A stretch of 64,000 nt of DNA, taken from assembly GCF_001613805.1 (NCBI RefSeq), contig NZ_LPVY01000008.1:186001-250000 (forward strand). Reading direction: 5' to 3'. Each line of letters opens with the position of its first letter. Position 1 is the first letter of the stretch. The notes beneath the pieces were generated by a model. That model was not told the origin of the DNA. It did no database searches and saw only the letters and a program-made list of their open reading frames with translations. The position numbers and the translations under genes are program-made. Below, piece after piece: positions 40,826 through 50,111 of the stretch. The stretch comes from Thalassospira lucentensis. Its GTDB lineage: Bacteria > Pseudomonadota > Alphaproteobacteria > Rhodospirillales > Thalassospiraceae.

Positions 40826-42259
40826 CTAGGCATTTTTCTTCTTTTTATCGGGAGCCTTTTTGACCGTATCGGGTTTGCCTGTCCGATCCTCGGCCGGGAG
40901 GAGGACATGGAAGGTTGTGCCTTTGCCCATTTCGGTTTCAAACCAGATGCGCCCGCCATGCTTGATCTGCACGATGTCATGGGTGATGGCGAGGCCCTGA
41001 CCGGTGCCTTTGCCGACTTCCTTGGTGGTGAAAAACGGGTTGAAGATTTTGGATCGGTTTTCCTTGGCGATGCCGGTTCCGTTATCGGAAATGCTGATCA
41101 GGACACTGTCATCAAGGAAGGTGGTTTTGATTTTGATCTCGCCTTCTTCGGGGGATCGACCGGCGGCGTCGATTGCTTGGGCGGCATTCACGATCAGGTT
41201 GAGAAATACCTGATTGATTTCGTTGATGTGGCACGGGATATGCGGCAGTTCCGGTTCGTAATTTTCGACCAGTTGCGCGTAATGTTTCCATTCATTGCGC
41301 GATATGACGGTGACGTTTGACAGGACCCGGTTGATATCGGTCGCGGTTTTTTCCGCCCCGCCCGGATGGGAAAATTCCTTCATCGACAGGACGATACGCG
41401 CAACCTGATTGATGCCATCAAGGGATTGCTGGGTTGCATGCGGGATTTCATCAAGCAGGAATTCCAGATCGGCATCGCGCATTTTGCGGGCAAAATTGTT
41501 GAAGGTGTTTTCAGGCAAACGATCACGATTTTGCCACAGCGTTTGCAGCGCCAGCCCCAGAATGCGCGACAGCGCCCCGTAGCCGTCATTGAGGAATTTC
41601 AGGTTGTCGCGGATATACTGGCTGGGCGTGTTGATTTCATGCGCGATCCCGCCCGCCAGATGGCCGATGGCTTCGAGTTTCAAGGCTTCGCGCAGTTCGC
41701 CTTCGAGTTTTTGCTGTGATTCTTCGGCCTGTTTGCGGCGCGTGATATCGCGGAAAATATACAGGTAGCTCATTTCGCCGGTAAAGTTGGCGGGGCTTAC
41801 GGTGATTTCCATCGGGAAGGTATCACCATCAAGGCGTTGACCCATGGTTTCGGTATAGTCATAGCGTAGCGTGCCGCTGCTGATATTGATGCAGCGGTTC
41901 AGCAGTTTGTGGCGCACCGTCGATTTGCGGTCGACAAAAAGGGCGTCGACCGACAGGCCGAGCATATCGGTCATCGTGCCGCGCAGAAGGTTAAGGGCGG
42001 ACTCGTTGCAGTCGCAGATCATCCCCGCACCATCGATGACCAGAATGCCTTCGACCACGCTGTTAAGGATGGTTTTCAGCCGCTGATTGGCTTCGGTTTC
42101 ACGTTTTTTCTGTTCGTTCAGAAGGGCATGGATCTGCTTGAGAGCCTCGGAGCTGACATCAAGCTGATTGATCGCATCAAGAAGATCGTCGGTGCCCGCC
42201 GAGTCTCTGGCAGGGTGAATGACCTTGAGATGATCGTCGTTATGCCGCTTGTCTGTCAT
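40826..42259 (-). CDS. PAS-domain sensor histidine kinase
   Basis: This 477-residue soluble kinase has no membrane helices. The order is a coiled coil (about 38-65), a PAS domain (TILNSVVEGILVIDGAGMIC onward, about 62-175, ending YIFRDITRRKQAEE), a dimerisation region with phospho-acceptor H207 in GGIAHEINTPSQ, and an ATPase domain with NLIVNAAQAID, DNGTGIA, FFTTKEVGKGTGQGL. Motifs resemble the NtrB-like HPK4 family. It is the third gene of a signalling operon, 17 bases after an HD-GYP-like response regulator that is a likely phosphorylation target. Confidence 0.93.
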   Translation of the reverse strand: MTDKRHNDDHLKVIHPARDSAGTDDLLDAINQLDVSSEALKQIHALLNEQKKRETEANQRLKTILNSVVEGILVIDGAGMICDCNESALNLLRGTMTDMLGLSVDALFVDRKSTVRHKLLNRCINISSGTLRYDYTETMGQRLDGDTFPMEITVSPANFTGEMSYLYIFRDITRRKQAEESQQKLEGELREALKLEAIGHLAGGIAHEINTPSQYIRDNLKFLNDGYGALSRILGLALQTLWQNRDRLPENTFNNFARKMRDADLEFLLDEIPHATQQSLDGINQVARIVLSMKEFSHPGGAEKTATDINRVLSNVTVISRNEWKHYAQLVENYEPELPHIPCHINEINQVFLNLIVNAAQAIDAAGRSPEEGEIKIKTTFLDDSVLISISDNGTGIAKENRSKIFNPFFTTKEVGKGTGQGLAITHDIVQIKHGGRIWFETEMGKGTTFHVLLPAEDRTGKPDTVKKAPDKKKKNA

Positions 42260-42276
42260 GCCCGCGGTTCCGTTAT

Positions 42277-43470
42277 TCAGTTATTGGTCGAAGGGCGGGA
42301 GCCGCCGCGGCGAATACGGATCGGTTCACGAAATTTGTGGATCTGCTGGAATACGCGCAGGCGTTGCAACTGAACTTCGGAAACGTGATTGCCGTGGGTC
42401 AGCAGGATATGGCCTTCGACTGTTTCGATATCCGTCATCAGAAAGTCGTGTACCCGCAGCGACTTGAGATAGACATCCTGTTCACGTCCTTTGGGGTGGG
42501 CTTCGATATCGTAGGAGTCGTCAACAATGGCAAGAAGGTCGGATATCTGACCCAGAAGTTCGGGGTCATAGCGGTGCGGATGTTCCTGCAATTCATCGAA
42601 ATTCTGGGCGAGCGGCATGTCGCTGGTGCTGAGTTCGGCAAGATCATTGAGGATGCGCAGCACACGCGCGCCAAGCGGGATATCCTTGCCCTTGGGGCTG
42701 TCGCCGACCGGAAAGCCCGATCCGTCGAAGTTCTTGAACTGCAGATAAACAATTTCGCCGATATGGTGCAGGCGCGGAATATTGGCGATCAGCTGCTTGC
42801 CGACTTCAGGCGTGCGTTTCAAAAGATCGCGTTCCAGCGGTTGCAGAACCTTGCCCATCGCCAGACGGGCGAGGGTATCAGGTGGCAGCGATACCATACC
42901 GATCGGCGCAAGCAGGGCTGCAAGACCAAGTTCCCACGGCTGGGGATAGCCGATATCGCGCGCAATCATGTCACACCATGCTTTCACCCGCATGGAACGC
43001 CCGAATATCAGGGGGTTAAGCTGTGCCAGAACATCGGTCAGAACCTTGACGCTGCCAGCCAGTGTCTGTTCAAGCAGATCGCGTTCCGCCGTGATCAGGT
43101 GATGCTGGCGAATGGCATCATTGATCCCCTGTTCCAGGACCTCGTCATCGCAGGGTTTGCTGAAGAACCGGAAAATCTGGCCGCGATTGATGGCCTCGAC
43201 CGCGGTGTGCTGATCGGCATTGCCGGTCAGCATCATGCGGACGGTATCGGGGCTGACCCGGCCGATTTCGGTCAGAAGTTTGACACCATCCATGCCGGGC
43301 ATGCGCATATCGGCGATACAGACGGCAAAGGGGCCGTCTTCCATCAGGATACGCAGGGCTTCCTCGCCGCCAACCGCAATTTCGAAATCGAATTTGCGGC
43401 GCATTTTGCGCTGCAGGGCGTGAAGCAGGTTTCTGTCATCGTCGACGAATAGGACTTTGCTTTTTTCCAT
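42277..43470 (-). CDS. Response regulator with degenerate HD-GYP output domain
   Basis: This 397-residue protein has a receiver (DDD at 10-12, phospho-acceptor D54 in ADMRMPGM, T82, K105) followed by an RpfG-like domain from about residue 135 to 330. Key catalytic motifs are altered. The usual LLHDIG is LLAPIG (residues 187-191, so the metal-binding His-Asp pair is missing) and HxGxxGYP reads FDGSGFP (248-254). It is therefore probably unable to degrade cyclic di-GMP and may bind it or act by interaction. It sits between an HDOD response regulator and a histidine kinase, with gaps of 12 and 17 bases. Confidence 0.88.
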   Translation of the reverse strand: MEKSKVLFVDDDRNLLHALQRKMRRKFDFEIAVGGEEALRILMEDGPFAVCIADMRMPGMDGVKLLTEIGRVSPDTVRMMLTGNADQHTAVEAINRGQIFRFFSKPCDDEVLEQGINDAIRQHHLITAERDLLEQTLAGSVKVLTDVLAQLNPLIFGRSMRVKAWCDMIARDIGYPQPWELGLAALLAPIGMVSLPPDTLARLAMGKVLQPLERDLLKRTPEVGKQLIANIPRLHHIGEIVYLQFKNFDGSGFPVGDSPKGKDIPLGARVLRILNDLAELSTSDMPLAQNFDELQEHPHRYDPELLGQISDLLAIVDDSYDIEAHPKGREQDVYLKSLRVHDFLMTDIETVEGHILLTHGNHVSEVQLQRLRVFQQIHKFREPIRIRRGGSRPSTNN

Positions 43471-43482
43471 GGCCGCGGGTCT

Positions 43483-44703
43483 TTACTGGGTCAGGGTTTT
43501 ATATTTGTCGGCTACAACGCGTGCGATCTTGTGCCATTCATCAAGCTGGTCGGCCTTGCCGATACCCGCCAGGTAATCCATGTCGATATGGCTTTCGACT
43601 TTCTTGCCGGTTTCGTTGGCGGCAACCTGTCGTGTGAGGTCCTGGGCGACATAGATCGCGGTCAGGACATTCATTTCGCGATGGGGCGTATCCATCGGTC
43701 GGTGATGATAGGCAACCGCCTGAACCACCGGGGCCGGGAAGCCCCACAATCCCAGAAGATAGGCACCGATTTCCGGATGACCTGCGCCGAACTGTTCAAT
43801 TTCGGCCTGTTCGATCGGAATATGATCTTTTTCAACCCTTGCAATCACCTTGGTCATTTCTTTGTTGCGATTGGCATAAAGGATCAGACTGCCGACGTGG
43901 CTGAGCATTCCGGTCGAGGGGACGGCCTGACATATAGGACGCGGCAGTTTTTCATATTCGGCAATCAGGGCGGCAGTAACGCCAATCTGCTGGCTGCGAT
44001 GGCAAAGGCGCAGCAGATTGTCGGCTTCGCTTTTGGGGCCGTCAAAGCCGCGGAAAATGCCAACGAAAAGTGCCAGGGCCTTAAGCGTTTCGGTGCCGAT
44101 CATCCGCACGGCATGGGAAACGGAACTTATTTTCTGGGCGATGGCGAAATAGGCCGAGTTGGTCAGTTTCAGGACTTCGGCGGTCAGCGCGATGTCGGAT
44201 GAAACGATCTGGGTGATCTGTTCCTGCGAGATTTTCGGGTCTTCGAGGGCCTTGACCAGCCGAAGATAGGTATCGGGCGGGGAGCTTAGCGTATCGATGC
44301 TGGCAACCAGCGAACGCAATTCCGGACGGGAAAGCAGACCGCGAAGATCCAGTGCATTTTCGATGGTTTCGATCAGAAGCGAATCCTCGCACGGTTTGGC
44401 CAGATACTGATGGGCGGGGCCGACGGTCCTGAGGACGGCTTCTTCTTCGGCGAAGCCCGACAGGATGATGCGTGTGGCATGCGGATGTGTTTTTTGCAGG
44501 GTGCCAAGCAGTGTTGCCCCGTCCATGCCGGGCATGCGCATGTCCGATACGATCACATCAATCTGCATGCTTTTGGAAAGTTCCAATGCTTCGGCCGCAC
44601 TGGTTGCAAAGACCATTTGCCAGTCGGGTCGCATGCTGCGCAGGCGCCTGCGCAGGCCGTGCAAGATGTTCTCGTCATCGTCAACGAACAGAATCTGATT
44701 CAT
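43483..44703 (-). CDS. Response regulator with HDOD output domain
   Basis: The 406-residue product has an N-terminal receiver (VDDDENIL, phospho-acceptor D54 in VSDMRMPGMDG, S82 in ILSGFAEEEA, K at YLAKPCED) and a C-terminal HDOD domain from about 135 to 340 (LVASIDTLSSPPDTYLRL, SSDIALTAEVLKLTNSAYF, then HRSQQIGVTAALIA and AVAYHHRP). HDOD domains are non-catalytic HD relatives found in signalling and motility proteins. It is the first gene of the three-gene operon. The ribosome-binding site is weak; an in-frame start at 44742 is an alternative. Confidence 0.9.
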   Translation of the reverse strand: MNQILFVDDDENILHGLRRRLRSMRPDWQMVFATSAAEALELSKSMQIDVIVSDMRMPGMDGATLLGTLQKTHPHATRIILSGFAEEEAVLRTVGPAHQYLAKPCEDSLLIETIENALDLRGLLSRPELRSLVASIDTLSSPPDTYLRLVKALEDPKISQEQITQIVSSDIALTAEVLKLTNSAYFAIAQKISSVSHAVRMIGTETLKALALFVGIFRGFDGPKSEADNLLRLCHRSQQIGVTAALIAEYEKLPRPICQAVPSTGMLSHVGSLILYANRNKEMTKVIARVEKDHIPIEQAEIEQFGAGHPEIGAYLLGLWGFPAPVVQAVAYHHRPMDTPHREMNVLTAIYVAQDLTRQVAANETGKKVESHIDMDYLAGIGKADQLDEWHKIARVVADKYKTLTQ

Positions 44704-45103
44704 TAATCGGGCCCATGCATCGATTTCGGCGTTGGGTGCCAACTATGGATTTGGTGATTTTGCACGCCGGATCAAAGGTATCGGACAGCAATTAATTAAA
44801 GTTGTGCCCGAAAATTTTTGCACGTTACAGATTATGTCACCGAATGTGTCAGGGACAACCTACCCCCAAGGCAACCGGTTTTGCCGGGAAACGGCGGCAA
44901 GACAGGTGTCAGATTTCCGCGTATCTGTGCGGATAGGCAGGTTTGTTTGCGATTTATCGCATCAACTTGTTGGAAAGCGGCGTGAAAATGCCAAGATGTC
45001 ATATTGTGTCAGAAAATTAGCGTTGAAGCCGGGCTATCATAAAGCTGTAACCGTTCCAAAACTGTTCCGGGCCAGAAGATCATCGGGGGATCGATCCTAG
45101 AAA
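44704..45103. other. Intergenic region between divergent HDOD regulator and pentapeptide-repeat gene
   Basis: These 400 bases hold no supported gene. The half near 44760-44860 is AT-rich (TTAATTAA near 44792), suggesting promoters for the divergent genes, but I cannot assign boxes with confidence. Confidence 0.55.
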
Positions 45104-46375
45104 ATGGTTTCACGTACAGAGCTGATTGAAGCGATCAAAAAGCATCAGCGATATGTATTGAAGCAACCTGGCGGCAAGCGCATGCAGCTTCGCAACGGGA
45201 ACCTTTCGCGTATCAAAATGAGCAAGATCAGCCTTGATGACGCGATCATGCCAGGATCGAACTTTATCCAGGCCGTGATCAAGGATGTCAGTTTCAATTT
45301 TTGCGATCTTTTCGGGACCAATTTTGTTGAAGCCGATCTTGAAGGGTCAAGCTTTGTGCGGGCTGATTTGCGCGGGGCGAATATGGCACGGGCCAAGTTG
45401 CGCAATGCCAACCTCAAGGGGGCGGATCTTCGATCCGGTGTGATGATCGTGATGGATGCCGGGCGCGAACGCCGGGTTAAACGGGCCACCGATCTTGCCA
45501 ATGCGGATATGGAAGGATCGATGCTGGTGGGGGCCAATCTGGCGGAAGCCAATATGTCGGGTTCGAACCTGATGGATTCCGATCTGAGCGATGCCAACAT
45601 GTTTGCCGTCAATCTTGCGGGGGCGGATTTGACGGGCTGCAATCTTTCGGGGGCCAAGATGAAGAACGCCAACCTCAAGGGGGCGAAGCTTCAGAATGCG
45701 GTGCTTTCGGGAACGGATTTAAGCGGGGCCAATCTTCGAAATGTCGACCTGAACGGTGTGGATCTTTCGCAGGCCAATATCGCCAACAGTCTGGGCAGCA
45801 AGGCGGTCGCCCCCCTGCCGGATGATATTCGCGATCTGGTGAATGCGCATAGTGAATGGCTTTCGAGCGGTGGCCAGCAGGGTAAGCCGCTTAACGCGAC
45901 GGGGCGTGATCTTTCGGGGATGGATTTTTCGGGGCTGGACCTTTCGGCCGCCTGTTTTGACGATTGCGGCCTGCGCGGGGCATTGTTTATCGATACCATT
46001 CTTGCCATGGCATCTTTGCGCGGGGCGGACCTCAAGCTTGCGAAGCTTAACAGTGCGACCCTGAACGGGGCGCGATTGAACGGGGCGAACTGCCAGAAGG
46101 CAATTTTCCAGGGGGCACGGTTTGGCGCGGTCGAGCAGCGTGACGGCCATGGCCACAAAACCGGGGTGACGTGGCATGCAGACCTTAGTGGCGCGGATTT
46201 TTCCAAGGCCGATATTCGCAATGCGATCTTCACCAATCCGAAAATGGCCGATGTCAAAATGATTCGGACCAATATTTCGGGCGTTGCGTTTGGCGATACG
46301 GATCTGAGCGGTGTTGATTTCGAGGGGGCGAATGTCGGCGCGATCCTGAGCGGGCATTTGCCCGATCATTCCTGA
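45104..46375 (+). CDS. Pentapeptide-repeat protein with two repeat blocks
   Basis: This 423-residue protein is dominated by A(D/N)LxG-type pentapeptides, which form a right-handed quadrilateral beta-helix. Block one spans roughly residues 30-225 and block two roughly 262-415. The linker between them contains LPDDIRDLVNAHSEWLSSGG, a non-repeat segment with conserved His/Trp. A charged break (GRERRVKRATD) interrupts block one. There is no signal peptide, so it is cytoplasmic. Function is unknown; some family members mimic DNA and bind gyrase, but nothing here shows that. It is monocistronic, with a terminator directly after it. Confidence 0.88.
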   Translation: MVSRTELIEAIKKHQRYVLKQPGGKRMQLRNGNLSRIKMSKISLDDAIMPGSNFIQAVIKDVSFNFCDLFGTNFVEADLEGSSFVRADLRGANMARAKLRNANLKGADLRSGVMIVMDAGRERRVKRATDLANADMEGSMLVGANLAEANMSGSNLMDSDLSDANMFAVNLAGADLTGCNLSGAKMKNANLKGAKLQNAVLSGTDLSGANLRNVDLNGVDLSQANIANSLGSKAVAPLPDDIRDLVNAHSEWLSSGGQQGKPLNATGRDLSGMDFSGLDLSAACFDDCGLRGALFIDTILAMASLRGADLKLAKLNSATLNGARLNGANCQKAIFQGARFGAVEQRDGHGHKTGVTWHADLSGADFSKADIRNAIFTNPKMADVKMIRTNISGVAFGDTDLSGVDFEGANVGAILSGHLPDHS

Positions 46376-46400
46376 GCAGAACCGGTACCTCCGACAGCAA

Positions 46401-46432
46401 AAAAGCCGCCTTCGCATGAAAGGCGGCTTTGA
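46401..46432. terminator. Bidirectional intrinsic terminator
   Basis: The stem AAAGCCGCCTT / AAGGCGGCTTT (11 bp, perfect) with a 7-nt loop has A-rich and T-rich flanks. It serves the pentapeptide gene and the convergent argJ. Confidence 0.88.
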
Positions 46433-46455
46433 TTTATTCAGGTCGTTTGGATCAA

Positions 46456-47685
46456 TCAGCTGCGATAATCGGCATTGATCGAGATATAGCCATGCGTCAG
46501 ATCGCAGGTCCAGACGGTGGCCTTGCCATCGCCAAAGCCGAGATCGACGTCGATATCGATATACTGACCCTTGATGTGGGCAGCGACCGGGGCTTCGTCA
46601 TAATCGGCAACGCGTTCGCCGTTTTTCGCCAGAACAATACCACCGATGGAAACGGTCAGTTTGTTCGGGTCGGCCTGAACGCCGCATTTACCAACTGCCA
46701 TGACGATACGGCCCCAGTTGGCGTCTTCACCGGCAATCGCGGTTTTGACCAGCGGGGAGTTTGCAATCGCCTTGGCGGTGATTTTGGCTTCTTTTTCGCT
46801 GATGGCGCCAGTGACATTGACGGTGATGAATTTCGAAGCCCCTTCGCCGTCGCGCACCACCTGATGGGCCAGATCACGCATCACGTCTTCAAGGGCAGTT
46901 CTGAAACCGGCCAGTGCGGGATCATCAATACCCGAAACGGTGGCATTTCCCGCCTTGCCGGTTGCGGCCAGAAGGACGGTATCGGATGTCGAGGTATCGC
47001 TATCGACCGTAATCGCGTTGAATGACCTGTTTGTGCAATCGGCCAGCAGCGCCTGAAGCAGGTCATGGGGCACGGCGGCATCGGTAAAGATGAAGCCCAG
47101 CATGGTGGCCATGTTCGGCTCGATCATGCCTGAACCCTTGGCAAAACCGGCAATCGTGACCTTGGCACCATGGATGGTGGCGGTGGCCGATGCACCCTTG
47201 GGGAAGGTATCGGTGGTCATGATCGCCTTGGCGGCATCAAGCCAACCGGATTGGTTCGCCAGAAGGTCGGGCAGGGCATCGGTAATGCGGTTTGCAGTGG
47301 TTGGTTCGCCAATCACACCGGTGGAGGCGGTGAAGATTTCGGTCTTGTCGCAACCCAGTGCCTTTGCGGCGGCTTCGACTTTGTCGGCGACGAATTTTTC
47401 GCCTGCCTTGCCGGTGAAGGCAACCGAGTTGCCGGCATTGACAAAGAATGCGCGACCGGTGCCGCCCTTGAGTGCTTCGCGTCCCCAGCGAACCGCGGCC
47501 GATGCCGTGGTCGAGGTGGTGAAGACACCCGCGACCTGTGTGCCCGGTTCCAGTTCGGCCAGAAGGACATCGGGGCGGCCCTTGTATCGGATGCCAAGGG
47601 TTACGGTATGCAGTTTGACACCGGAAATTGCCGGAAGATCGGGAAAACCGGCCGGAGCCAGCGGAGAAAGCGAAGTCGCAACCAT
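46456..47685 (-). CDS. argJ: Bifunctional ornithine acetyltransferase / N-acetylglutamate synthase
   Basis: This 409-residue enzyme recycles the acetyl group in arginine biosynthesis, moving it from N-acetylornithine to glutamate, and may also use acetyl-CoA. The self-cleavage site is [16 protein letters not shown], with the nucleophile T194 expected to become the N-terminus of the beta chain. Other family features include [15 protein letters not shown] and [10 protein letters not shown] near the N-terminus, ANWGRI, and [11 protein letters not shown] at the C-terminus. Length is typical. It lies downstream of a parvulin gene on the same strand, with a terminator between them. Confidence 0.96.
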   Translation of the reverse strand: MVATSLSPLAPAGFPDLPAISGVKLHTVTLGIRYKGRPDVLLAELEPGTQVAGVFTTSTTASAAVRWGREALKGGTGRAFFVNAGNSVAFTGKAGEKFVADKVEAAAKALGCDKTEIFTASTGVIGEPTTANRITDALPDLLANQSGWLDAAKAIMTTDTFPKGASATATIHGAKVTIAGFAKGSGMIEPNMATMLGFIFTDAAVPHDLLQALLADCTNRSFNAITVDSDTSTSDTVLLAATGKAGNATVSGIDDPALAGFRTALEDVMRDLAHQVVRDGEGASKFITVNVTGAISEKEAKITAKAIANSPLVKTAIAGEDANWGRIVMAVGKCGVQADPNKLTVSIGGIVLAKNGERVADYDEAPVAAHIKGQYIDIDVDLGFGDGKATVWTCDLTHGYISINADYRS

Positions 47686-47757
47686 CTGTTCAATTTCCTT
47701 CGTTGAACGTGATCAAGCCATTAATTCAAAGGTAGCGCATTTGGAACGGTTGGATGA

Positions 47758-47795
47758 TAAAAAAACGGGGTGAAGCCCGATGGCCCACCCCGTTC
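47758..47795 (-). terminator. Intrinsic terminator of the parvulin gene
   Basis: Read on the minus strand, the stem AACGGGGTG / CACCCCGTT around a 12-nt loop is followed by a run of T residues (TTTTTTTATC). It separates the parvulin gene from argJ. Confidence 0.85.
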
Positions 47796-47831
47796 TGGAT
47801 CCCAGCTTTGAAACCGGTCAAGCCGTACGGC

Positions 47832-48686
47832 TTAGTTTTTCGGGGTTTCTGCGCTGTCGTCTGCTGCCGGGGCTTCGGTGTTGTTCACCACCTCGGCATC
47901 GGATCGGAGTTCCTCAATCAGGTCCTGAACGGCCTGCTGGGTTACTTCGGCTTCCATCTGCTGACGGATTTCTTCAAGGCTCGGCTGGACGCCGTCCTTT
48001 TTCTCTTCGACCAGGATCACGTGCCAGCCGAACTGGGTCTGAACCGGTTCTTTGCTATAGGTGCCCGGCTCCATCGAGAAGGCTGCCTCGGCGAACGGTG
48101 CGACCATGTCGCCCTTGTTAAAGAAACCAAGATCGCCGCCATTCGGGGCGGATGGGCCGGTTGATTTTTCCTTGGCGAGTTCGACGAAATCGGCACCGCC
48201 ATCAAGCTCGGCAATCACGGCTTTGGCGTCTTCTTCGTTTTCCAGAAGGATGTGACGCGCGTGAACCTGCGGCTCCGGCTCGTTGGTTTTGATAAATTCG
48301 TCGTAATGGGCCTTGATCGCGTCGTCGGTGACTTTCTCTTCGATTGCGCGCTCAAGATAGGTTTCGGCAACGATACGGCGTTCAAGGGCTGCGAGCTGTT
48401 TCTTGACCTCTTCGTCGTCGGCAAGACCCGCATCCTGGCCGGCAAGCATCAGCAGGCGCTGATTGATTTCGCGGTCGACAAGCATCGGCTTGAGCATTTC
48501 AAACGGGAGCTGGCGATACTGTTGGGGCAGGCCCTGTTGCGTCGCGCGCACTTCGGATTCCAGGATTTCCTCGCCATTGACGGTTGCCAGAACCTGGTCT
48601 TCGGCCGGTGCAGCGTCCTGAGCCATAACCGGGCTTGCAAACATAACGGTCGCAAGTGACGCAGCGAGTAGGGTTTTGCGCAGCAT
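47832..48686 (-). CDS. Periplasmic parvulin-type peptidyl-prolyl isomerase
   Basis: This 284-residue protein has a signal peptide (MLRKTLLAASLATVMFASP, cut after VMA), a SurA/PrsA-like N-terminal helical region with VATVNGEEI-type start (ATVNGEEILESEV), and one parvulin domain (residues about 140-235: HARHILLENEEDA, GGDLGFFNKGDMV, PFAEAAFSM, FGWHVILVEE). It likely assists folding of exported or outer-membrane proteins. The C-terminus is acidic and alanine-rich. SurA usually has two parvulin domains, so this is closer to the single-domain PpiC/PrsA group. Confidence 0.9.
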   Translation of the reverse strand: MLRKTLLAASLATVMFASPVMAQDAAPAEDQVLATVNGEEILESEVRATQQGLPQQYRQLPFEMLKPMLVDREINQRLLMLAGQDAGLADDEEVKKQLAALERRIVAETYLERAIEEKVTDDAIKAHYDEFIKTNEPEPQVHARHILLENEEDAKAVIAELDGGADFVELAKEKSTGPSAPNGGDLGFFNKGDMVAPFAEAAFSMEPGTYSKEPVQTQFGWHVILVEEKKDGVQPSLEEIRQQMEAEVTQQAVQDLIEELRSDAEVVNNTEAPAADDSAETPKN

Positions 48687-48756
48687 ATTTTCTCCAGACT
48701 TTCATTTTAGGGGGATTTTGCCCCATGCCTCACCCCACGGATAAATCACATCCGTT

Positions 48757-48796
48757 CGTGACACACAAGGGTTCCCCTCGGGTGTCACGGTTTTTT
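48757..48796 (+). terminator. Terminator-like hairpin pointing on the plus strand
   Basis: The stem CGTGACAC / GTGTCACG with an internal AAGGG/CCCCT pairing is followed by GGTTTTTTC on the plus strand. On the minus strand, the direction of both flanking genes, it has an A-tract before and no T-tract after. Confidence 0.6.
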
Positions 48797-48914
48797 CAAA
48801 GCAATCTGGCTAAAATGTGAAATGCTGATGTAGCGCGGAAAACATAATAGCCGCGAATTGGGGGGCTTTAATGTTCTTCCCTGATGGGTTGTGGCGCAGA
48901 TCGGCAAATGACAG

Positions 48915-50042
48915 CTAGGCACGAACGTCAAAAAAGACTTCGCCAACAGTGCCGGTGCTGCCGTCATCACGTTCAAAACCGGCACTTGCCGCGAGAACAC
49001 CACCGACCAGTTTCTGATCAAGCGGAGTGATGAAAGTCAGATCAATCGCGGAAATTCCGGCATCGGCTAGATTGGTGGTCGAACCATCAGCGCGCAGCAG
49101 AATCAGGGACGAAAAAACATCATCGTTGCTGTCGATCCGGCCATCTTTGTTGCCGTCATATTTGGCAAGTTCGGCAAAGCCGTCTTTTGCACCATTCTGA
49201 TCGCCGAACAATTCGGTGCCATCATTAATGATGCCGTCACGGTTGCGATCAAGCGCAAGCAGGGCGTCATTCCCTGTGATCCATGCGGTTCGGTCCTGCG
49301 TGCCGTCACCATTGATGTCAAATATCCTGCCGTCTTCTAGGCTGGTGATGTCGATCCCGTTGCCGTCAAGATCAAGGATCAGCGGGTCCTGCTGGGTAAT
49401 GCCGATGATTTCAACGCGGATCTGTTCGACGCGGGCGTGAAATTCGCTGATCGAGATGCTGCCACTGCCAAGGGCGTCGGAAAAGCGGGCTTCGATCTGT
49501 TTCATATCGATACGGATGCTTTGCGACACCATCGAAAAGGCCGCACTGCTGCCGCGTTCGGCAAAACCATTGGCCAAAGCCAGACCAAAATCACGCGCCA
49601 TGGCGGCGGGGCTGCCATCAATACCGGCGGCAGCCACCATATCACCCTCAAGCCCCTTGGTCAGGGCATCGGCCATTTCACGGGCCTCGGCCGGGGGAAT
49701 GCCCAGCATGGCGAGTACGATGAAAGCATCACGGTTCATTCTTGTCGCCGCGTCGCCAAGGGTTGCGCCGACGGCACCGGTCAGTTTTTCAATTGCCGTT
49801 GGAGGCACAGGATTGGAAAGGGCACCATCGCCGAGTGTTTCATCAAGGCGCAGATTGATCCGCAGGCTTTCATCGATCTGATCGATGATGCGGCGTCCTT
49901 CGCGAACATTTTGCGGTTCCGGGGATGGGCGTTTTTGCCGCGTGTCGGGCTGAATGTCGGTGGCCGAAACACGACGGGACGTTGCCAGCAAATCGGCGGA
50001 TCGTCCCTGGGTGCTGTTATTAAACGACGGGTGTCCAAACAT
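48915..50042 (-). CDS. Calcium-binding protein with EF-hand-like module, paralogue of upstream neighbour
   Basis: The 375-residue protein has no signal peptide. The N-terminal 60 residues are polar. A helical domain (about 100-215) contains GIPPAEAREMADALTKG and SQSIRIDMKQIEARF, which align with similar segments in the upstream gene. Residues 219-320 form a calcium module with DLDGNGID (224-231), DINGDGTQD (242-250), DRNRDGIIND (265-274) and DGNKDGRID (296-304), similar to EF-hand-like modules found beside RTX repeats. No RTX nonapeptides are present. Type I export is possible but not shown. Gene order with the neighbour (gap 69 bases) suggests an operon. Confidence 0.82.
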   Translation of the reverse strand: MFGHPSFNNSTQGRSADLLATSRRVSATDIQPDTRQKRPSPEPQNVREGRRIIDQIDESLRINLRLDETLGDGALSNPVPPTAIEKLTGAVGATLGDAATRMNRDAFIVLAMLGIPPAEAREMADALTKGLEGDMVAAAGIDGSPAAMARDFGLALANGFAERGSSAAFSMVSQSIRIDMKQIEARFSDALGSGSISISEFHARVEQIRVEIIGITQQDPLILDLDGNGIDITSLEDGRIFDINGDGTQDRTAWITGNDALLALDRNRDGIINDGTELFGDQNGAKDGFAELAKYDGNKDGRIDSNDDVFSSLILLRADGSTTNLADAGISAIDLTFITPLDQKLVGGVLAASAGFERDDGSTGTVGEVFFDVRA

Positions 50043-50111
50043 TCAGCGCCTCCTTCCTGAAGGGCTGCGGGACGGGAGCGGCAATTGCGGCCCCATCCCG
50101 TGCTGCTATGG

